From an uncultured Eubacteriaceae bacterium (GTDB lineage: Bacteria; Bacillota; Clostridia; Eubacteriales; Eubacteriaceae): DNA of 5,552 nt. The notes under the pieces were generated by a model. That model searched no databases. It was not told the origin of the DNA and worked only from the letters and a program-made list of their open reading frames with translations. How positions within the stretch are numbered: position 1 is the stretch's first letter; each line of letters opens with the position of its first letter. Positions 1 through 4,511 of the stretch are shown here, piece after piece. The stretch is from assembly GCA_947630385.1 (NCBI GenBank), contig CANRHG010000130.1, positions 1-5,552 on the forward strand, read 5' to 3'. A program made the translations under genes and the position numbers.

Positions 1-314
1 AGCCTCTTACCGCCCCATATTCTCTCCATGATCTGCGGGAACTCTTTTTTGAGCAGCCGGCTCGAAGCGCTCTTGAAGGCGTTGATGAACTTTGACAGCG
101 GTGATTTCGGCTCGGCCCTGAAGAGGAATTGGACGTGGTCCCGGTCGTGGTTTATCTCCCCGAGGGTGATCCCGTAGGACGGCTGGATGCGCTCAAAAAT
201 TTCCCTCAGGCGCCCGGTCATCTCATCCGTCAGAACCTTCTTGCGGAACTTCGTGACCAGAATCAAGTAGTAGTTCAAAGAGAACACCGAATGATTGTTG
301 GAGTCTAAATCGTG
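1..314 (-). CDS. tnpA: IS200/IS605-family transposase TnpA, 3' part outside the window, probably decayed
   Basis: TnpA of this family is a small HUH-type single-strand transposase that cuts and joins hairpin-marked ends with one catalytic tyrosine. About 104 residues are visible: SNNHSVFSLNYYLILVTKFR near the start, then NHDRDHVQFLF, then SKFINAFKSASSRLLKKEFP. These are family landmarks in the right order. The catalytic Tyr region and the C-terminus lie beyond position 1. Two oddities: the HUH motif reads H-V-Q (codons 137-129; CAA where a His codon is expected), and there is no ATG, GTG or TTG in frame between the upstream stop (347-345) and the conserved N-terminus. The first in-frame start is GTG at 287, inside the conserved strand. 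The 5' boundary at 314 is therefore where homology begins, not a proven start. GC over 1-300 is about 54%, higher than the neighbouring glmS rows, as expected for a transferred element. Family assignment is secure; functionality is doubtful. Confidence 0.85.
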
Positions 315-330
315 AAGAAAAACAGAGAAT

Positions 331-378
331 AAAAAATCTCCTGCTTAACAAACAGTAGTTAAATTTATTAAACAGGAG
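331..378 (-). terminator. Hairpin plus T run downstream of glmS and upstream of tnpA
   Basis: On the minus strand the arm CTCCTGTTTAA (378-368) pairs with TTAAGCAGGAG (348-338) over 11 bp with one G-T wobble and a 19-nt loop. It is followed by A and six T (336-331). This has the shape of a Rho-independent terminator about 80 nt after the glmS stop codon. The 3' arm also contains AGGAG, the only good Shine-Dalgarno sequence in front of tnpA, so the stem would hide it. In Salmonella IS200 one hairpin stops read-through transcription and another sequesters the transposase ribosome binding site; this single stem could do both. The stem is fairly AT-rich, so its strength is uncertain. Confidence 0.6.
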
Positions 379-457
379 GATAAGAATGCATTTATAATAC
401 TATATTAACAGAAATTTAAAAAAGTTCTATACCGTTTTCAATACTCAAAAAAAACAA

Positions 458-2281
458 TTACTCAACGGTTACGGATTTGGCGAGATTTCTCGGCTTATCG
501 ACGTCGCAACCTCTTGCTACGGCTAAGAAATAAGCAAAAAGTTGAAGATAGACGACCGCTGGAATTGGCGCGATATCATCGTTAATATTAGGAATAAAGA
601 AAGCCTGATCAACTTCTGAAGCGATATCCTTATGTTTTTCCTGCGCGATCAACATAACGTGAGCACCACGGGCTTTAACTTCCTTAATATTTGATAAGAG
701 TTTATCAAAAGTTTTTTCCTGGGTAGCCACGACGATAACGACCGTTCCGTCTTCTATCAAAGCGATCGGTCCATGCTTTAACTCACCTGCTGAGAAGCTT
801 TCCGAATGAACGTAAGAAATTTCTTTGATCTTAAGCGAGCCTTCAATGCAGGTACTGTAGTCTAAACCACGGCCGATTAGGAACATATCGTCTTTTGAGA
901 AATGATCCATCGCAAAATTTTTGATATCTTCACTCTGATCGAGTGCGTTTTGAACCTGTTTTGAACAATCGATCAGCGCGTCGGTCATTTCTTTAAGCTT
1001 TTCATCCGAAACCAGTCCTTTAAGTCGTCCAAGATGAAGCGCAATGAACATCATGCAAGCGACCTGCGTAATATAGGCTTTGGTCGAAGCGACGGCAATT
1101 TCGGGTCCGGCATTGGTATAGAGAATATCGTCCGCTTCCCTAGCAATTGAAGAGCCGACGACGTTGGTTATGGCTAAAACTCTTGCTCCGGCTTTTTTGG
1201 CAATATCTATCGCTGCTAAAGTATCGGCCGTCTCACCCGATTGGCTAAGTACGATCAGAAGCGTTTTATCGGTGATGATCGGGTCTTTATAGCGGTATTC
1301 GCTAGCGGTTTCAATATCAATTGGAACCTGGGCATACTTTTCGATAAAGCTCTTACCAATAAGTCCCGCGTTATAGGCGGTCCCACAGGCAACGATGTGA
1401 ATACGGTCGATATTTTCGAGATCTTCCTTTGTAATCACAACATCATCTAAGCGAATGGAGTCGTCTAGGATTCGTCCGGTTAGCGTATCGGCGATAGCGC
1501 GGGGTTGTTCGAAAATTTCTTTTTGCATGAAATGATCGTAGCCACCTTTTTCCGCATCTCCCGGATCCCAGTTGACGTGAAAGACCTGTTTACCGACTTC
1601 TTTACCGTTTTCATCGTAAACCGTGACTTTATCCTTTTCCAAAACGGCCGTTTCATCGTTGTCGAGTAGGTAGATATCCCGTGTATGGTTTAAAATGGCG
1701 GGGATATCCGAAGCGATGTAGTTTTCGTTCTCCCCTAATCCAACGATCAAAGGGCTGTTCTTGCGGATCGCGATCAGTTTATCGGGTTCCTTCTTTGAGA
1801 TCACGCCGATGGAATAAGAACCACCGAGCTCTTTAGAAGCCGCTTGTACGGCTTTTAAAAGATCCCCGTCGTAATGTTTGTTGATCAAATGAGCGATAAC
1901 TTCCGTATCCGTATCCGAGATAAAACGGTGACCTTCCTTGATCAACATTTCTTTGAGATCCAGATAATTTTCAATGATCCCGTTGTGGACCACGGCGATG
2001 TCCCCGTCCGAGCTCGTATGCGGGTGCGCGTTTAAGTCCGAAGGCTCCCCGTGGGTGGCCCAACGTGTATGGCCGATTCCGAGCGTACCCGTAAGCGGCT
2101 GCGTATCTAAGACCTCCACCAAATTTTTGATTCGTCCTTTTTTCTTTCGGACGTTTATTTCATCGTTGTCGTATACGGCTAGACCCGCAGAGTCATATCC
2201 GCGGTACTCAAGTTTTGACAAGCCGTTGATCAAAATATCCTGGGCTTGTTCGTTACCGATATATCCGACTATTCCACACAT
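458..2281 (-). CDS. glmS: Glutamine--fructose-6-phosphate aminotransferase (isomerizing)
   Basis: This cytosolic enzyme makes glucosamine-6-phosphate and glutamate from fructose-6-phosphate and glutamine, the committed step to UDP-GlcNAc and peptidoglycan. The 607 residues match the usual length of about 600-610. The N-terminal class II glutaminase domain (about 1-220) starts MCGIVGYIG with the nucleophile Cys2, which becomes residue 1 after Met removal. It carries HTRWATHG (71-78), HNGIIENY (99-106) and TDTE (124-127). Two SIS sugar-isomerase domains follow: CGT at 299-301, SQSGET at 346-351 and STKAY at 399-403 in the first; KEISY (486-490) and GELKHGP (499-505) in the second. The tail PRNLAKSVTVE supplies the catalytic Lys602. 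No key residue is missing. The start is fixed by the need for Cys2 and by GAGGTGA (2292-2286) seven bases upstream. It is separated from glmM by a terminator and has its own promoter. No glmS ribozyme fits in the short leader. Confidence 0.98.
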   Translation of the reverse strand: MCGIVGYIGNEQAQDILINGLSKLEYRGYDSAGLAVYDNDEINVRKKKGRIKNLVEVLDTQPLTGTLGIGHTRWATHGEPSDLNAHPHTSSDGDIAVVHNGIIENYLDLKEMLIKEGHRFISDTDTEVIAHLINKHYDGDLLKAVQAASKELGGSYSIGVISKKEPDKLIAIRKNSPLIVGLGENENYIASDIPAILNHTRDIYLLDNDETAVLEKDKVTVYDENGKEVGKQVFHVNWDPGDAEKGGYDHFMQKEIFEQPRAIADTLTGRILDDSIRLDDVVITKEDLENIDRIHIVACGTAYNAGLIGKSFIEKYAQVPIDIETASEYRYKDPIITDKTLLIVLSQSGETADTLAAIDIAKKAGARVLAITNVVGSSIAREADDILYTNAGPEIAVASTKAYITQVACMMFIALHLGRLKGLVSDEKLKEMTDALIDCSKQVQNALDQSEDIKNFAMDHFSKDDMFLIGRGLDYSTCIEGSLKIKEISYVHSESFSAGELKHGPIALIEDGTVVIVVATQEKTFDKLLSNIKEVKARGAHVMLIAQEKHKDIASEVDQAFFIPNINDDIAPIPAVVYLQLFAYFLAVARGCDVDKPRNLAKSVTVE

Positions 2282-2285
2282 ATTT

Positions 2286-2292
2286 TCACCTC
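2286..2292 (-). promoter_or_regulatory. Ribosome binding site of glmS
   Basis: The minus strand reads GAGGTGA, then four bases, then the ATG at 2281. It lies 7 nt beyond the palindrome at 2300-2314, so a hairpin or bound protein there could affect ribosome access. Confidence 0.75.
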
Positions 2293-2299
2293 AAATTTT

Positions 2300-2314
2300 G
2301 GGAAATTATTTCCC
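2300..2314 (-). promoter_or_regulatory. Palindrome in the glmS leader (possible hairpin or operator)
   Basis: GGGAAATAATTTCCC is a perfect 7+1+7 dyad on the minus strand. It lies about 13-27 nt after the likely transcription start and just before the Shine-Dalgarno sequence. As RNA it could form a 6-bp stem with a 3-nt loop. As DNA it could be an operator for a dimeric repressor. No T run follows it, so a terminator is unlikely. The dyad is seen directly; the role is inferred. Confidence 0.5.
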
Positions 2315-2333
2315 GGATTTTTAATTATTGGCT

Positions 2334-2365
2334 ATTATAACACAGTTGGAAAAAATAGATGTCAA
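2334..2365 (-). promoter_or_regulatory. Sigma-A type promoter for glmS
   Basis: On the minus strand there is a consensus -35 TTGACA (2365-2360) and a consensus -10 TATAAT (2339-2334) preceded by TGT, an extended -10 (TGn). The spacer is 20 bp, longer than the usual 16-18; the extended -10 may compensate. Transcription would begin near 2327, leaving a leader of about 45 nt. The promoter sits between the glmM terminator and the glmS start, which supports independent transcription of glmS. Confidence 0.75.
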
Positions 2366-2384
2366 TAAAGTGTAAAAAGGGCGT

Positions 2385-2410
2385 AAAAAAGCGGCCCCGT
2401 AAAGAGACCG
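2385..2410 (-). terminator. Rho-independent terminator after glmM
   Basis: The minus strand reads CGGTCTC, loop TTTAC, then GGGGCCG: a 7-bp stem with two G-T pairs (2410-2404 with 2398-2392). One C and six T (2390-2385) follow, with a second T run at 2378-2374. It begins 5 nt after the glmM stop codon, so it would end the murT-gatD-glmM transcript before the glmS promoter. Confidence 0.85.
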
Positions 2411-2415
2411 TGTAT

Positions 2416-3747
2416 TTAATTAAACTTTTCTTCAATAAGTCTTGCAAGGCTTTTGGCCCGCTTTGTGATCACGTCCTGATCTTCCCCTTCGATCATAACT
2501 CGTACGAGCGGCTCGGTCCCGCTGGGACGGATCAGTACGCGACCTTTACCGTTAAAATCTTTTTCAAGCCGGTCGATTTCTTTTTGAATTTCTTCATCTT
2601 CCAGGTACATATCTTTCTTGTCGTTTGGAACTTTGGCGTTTTCAAGTACCTGGGGGTAAACTTTCATCTGATTCGATAGTTCGCTTGCCTTTTTACCGGA
2701 AGAGACGATAATATCGGCTATTTCCGAAGCGGCGATCATCCCGTCTCCGGTCGAGTTACGATCGAGAAGAATGATATGGCCGGACTGTTCCCCACCGAGG
2801 TTATAGCCGTTTTCTAGCATCTCTTCGAGTACCAGATGGTCTCCTACATCGGTCCGGCTAAAGTCTAAGCCTTCATTTTGTAGAGCTTCGATCAGACCGA
2901 TGTTACTCATGACGGTGATGACGATCTTATCTTTCTTAAGATCCCCGTTTTCCTTTAATTTCTTAGAGATCAGGTACATGATCTTGTCCCCGTCGATGAC
3001 TTCTCCGGTCTCATCCACCGCAAGACAACGGTCCCCATCCCCGTCAAAGGCAAAACCGAAATCGCCGTTTTCTTTGATAACGTAATTACAAAGATTTTTA
3101 ATATGCGTCGATCCCACGCCGTCGTTGATGTTTCTTCCGTTCGGCTCGGCTCCGACCGCGACGACTTCAGCACCGAGTTGCGTAAAATAATCCTCCGCGA
3201 TCTCACTCGTAGCGCCGTTGGAACAGTCGAGCACGATTTTTTTCCCATTTAAGCTTTTATGGTCGTGGTCTAAGAGAAAGTCAAGGTAAATTTTTTCCGC
3301 GCTCTCTATGCTTTGGGCCTCGCCTTTTAAGTCCACATTTATCACTTCTTCCGATAAGACCGGTTCTTCTATTTCGAGTTCCTTTTCTTCTTTTAGTTTA
3401 TAGCCGTTTTTATCGAAAAATTTGATCCCGTTAAACTCGTACGGGTTGTGGGAGGCCGTAATCATGATACCAAAATCGGCCCCAAACTTACGGATGAGTA
3501 CCGGTACGGCCGGCGTCGGAATGACCCCTGCCAGTAAAACCTCACCTCCGGCGGCCGTGACCCCGTCGACTAAGGCGGACTCAATTAAAGGTGAAGACTC
3601 CCTCGTATCCATGGCGAGAATCACTTTTGGATTATCACCCTCCGCCAGGACCTTCGTTCCGAAAAATCCCAGACGTTTGGCCAGGGTGTCGTTTAAATCC
3701 TCCCCATAGATTCCCCGTATTCCATCGGTTCCAAAAAGTCTTCCCAT
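2416..3747 (-). CDS. glmM: Phosphoglucosamine mutase
   Basis: GlmM interconverts glucosamine-6-phosphate and glucosamine-1-phosphate in the cytosol, the step after GlmS towards UDP-GlcNAc. The 443 residues match the family length (about 445-450). All four alpha-D-phosphohexomutase domains are recognisable: MGRLFGTDGIRG at the N-terminus; the phosphoserine loop TASHNP (97-102, Ser99); the metal loop DGDGDR (235-240); the sugar loop GGEQSGH (318-324); and the phosphate loop RPSGTEP (407-413). TVMSN at 278-282 and STGDG at 332-336 are also GlmM-like, favouring GlmM over other phosphohexomutases. The ATG shares its A with the gatD stop (TAATG), and the GGAGG at 3759-3755 lies inside the end of gatD, so translation is probably coupled. 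Activation by Ser99 phosphorylation is family knowledge. Nothing looks damaged. Confidence 0.97.
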   Translation of the reverse strand: MGRLFGTDGIRGIYGEDLNDTLAKRLGFFGTKVLAEGDNPKVILAMDTRESSPLIESALVDGVTAAGGEVLLAGVIPTPAVPVLIRKFGADFGIMITASHNPYEFNGIKFFDKNGYKLKEEKELEIEEPVLSEEVINVDLKGEAQSIESAEKIYLDFLLDHDHKSLNGKKIVLDCSNGATSEIAEDYFTQLGAEVVAVGAEPNGRNINDGVGSTHIKNLCNYVIKENGDFGFAFDGDGDRCLAVDETGEVIDGDKIMYLISKKLKENGDLKKDKIVITVMSNIGLIEALQNEGLDFSRTDVGDHLVLEEMLENGYNLGGEQSGHIILLDRNSTGDGMIAASEIADIIVSSGKKASELSNQMKVYPQVLENAKVPNDKKDMYLEDEEIQKEIDRLEKDFNGKGRVLIRPSGTEPLVRVMIEGEDQDVITKRAKSLARLIEEKFN

Positions 3748-4511
3748 TACGATTCCTCCAGTTTGCTACGGTCAAGCGCGGATTTTTTACGTTTTAAAAA
3801 TTCGACTTTCGCTTGACGGCTTTTTTCTTCGAGTTCAAAGTCCAGCTCGTTTTCCAAAACTTCGCCGCGGTTTTTAAGCGCGACTCTCAGCACTTCTTGC
3901 GTGATCCACGGGTTAAGCAGTAGGAATGGCCCGAGGGAGTTCGTAAAAATACTATTTTTAAGTTTTATGCCTTCCCCACCGGAAGTCCCATTGTTTCCAA
4001 AACCGTAGATAAGCCTACCAAAGGCCTGTTCGTTGTTTTCAAAAAGATCAAAGAGCTGAATTTGTATACCAAAATTCTTAAATTCTTTACCGTTATAATC
4101 GCAAAGATAATAAAGATCGTCCCCGTAGACGCTATCGCGACCGACACTTCTCGTATCTAGAATACCAAGGCCTTCGAGTAGCTTTCCCTCGTTATTTAGC
4201 AAGTGTTTCGAATACAAATTTATCGTATTTCCTACGACGATCAGGGGTCTACCTTCATCGATAAACTTTATAAGTTTATCCTTAACGGGCGTGAGTTCTT
4301 CGACCACCCGGGCAAAGGTACTCTCTTCACTCGGAGAGTGGAGGATAACGTCGTAGTCCAGGGGATCAAAAGGCTCTCCGAGTTCGACGATCTCGGCTTT
4401 GCACGGGATCTCTAAATTCTCCGCGATTTTTTGTAAGGCCAAAAAACTGCCCCGTTCCCCGTGTAGGTAACTCGTCGACGGGTACAGCCAACAAAGTTTA
4501 AGCTCTTGCAT
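3747..4511 (-). CDS. gatD: GatD-like (CobB/CobQ-type) amidotransferase homologue lacking the glutaminase centre
   Basis: GatD normally hydrolyses glutamine and passes ammonia to MurT, which amidates lipid II D-glutamate at the membrane. Family markers are clear: YLHGERGSFLALQ (15-27), EGLGILD (113-119), the GFGNNG to EGIKLKN block (170-186) and LGPFLLLN (193-200). The length of 254 residues is close to S. aureus GatD (243). The catalytic residues are not there. The strand that should read TICGG reads VVGNT, with Gly94 (GGA, 4232-4230) in place of the nucleophile Cys94. YLHGP reads NSLGP, with Leu193 replacing the catalytic His189. The Gln-binding Arg128 position is not Arg. The oxyanion stretch GGGSD is HSPSE, and ENHGGRT is unrecognisable. 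The frame is intact. The start at 4511 is preferred to an ATG at 4589 because homology begins there, GAGGAG lies 10 nt upstream, and the longer form would overlap murT by 92 nt. The family is well supported; the function is unknown. The gene symbol marks homology only. Confidence 0.88.
   Translation of the reverse strand: MQELKLCWLYPSTSYLHGERGSFLALQKIAENLEIPCKAEIVELGEPFDPLDYDVILHSPSEESTFARVVEELTPVKDKLIKFIDEGRPLIVVGNTINLYSKHLLNNEGKLLEGLGILDTRSVGRDSVYGDDLYYLCDYNGKEFKNFGIQIQLFDLFENNEQAFGRLIYGFGNNGTSGGEGIKLKNSIFTNSLGPFLLLNPWITQEVLRVALKNRGEVLENELDFELEEKSRQAKVEFLKRKKSALDRSKLEES
3755..3759 (-). promoter_or_regulatory. Ribosome binding site of glmM inside the gatD end
   Basis: GGAGG on the minus strand, 7 nt before the ATG at 3747 and within the last codons of the GatD-like gene. 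Together with the TAATG stop/start overlap it indicates re-initiation or coupled translation. Confidence 0.75.

Larger units (their letters stand above)
1..378 (-). mobile_element. Left part of an IS200-like insertion sequence
   Basis: A tnpA of the IS200/IS605 family reads leftward out of the window, preceded by an 11-bp hairpin at 338-378. Members of this family lack terminal inverted repeats and target duplications; their ends carry subterminal hairpins, so an exact boundary cannot be read by eye. I place the right limit at the hairpin as a minimum. The true end could lie anywhere up to about 457, just after glmS. Whether a tnpB follows (IS605 type) or not (IS200 type) cannot be seen. The element lies downstream of glmS in the same orientation, so it interrupts no gene here. 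Confidence 0.6.

Noticed and set aside
388..400. TATAAT on the plus strand in the spacer (393-398) as a promoter
   Set aside because: No acceptable -35 at the right distance, and no plus-strand gene follows; such a hexamer is expected by chance in this very AT-rich stretch.
2282..2415. glmS ribozyme or other riboswitch
   Set aside because: The terminator and promoter occupy most of the space, the likely leader is about 45 nt, and no ribozyme core sequence is visible.
2359..2679. Plus-strand 106-codon frame across the glmM end
   Set aside because: Antisense to glmM and running through its terminator; no protein family features.
2970..3248. Minus-strand 92-codon frame within glmM
   Set aside because: Out-of-frame shadow of glmM, with no motif and no ribosome binding site.
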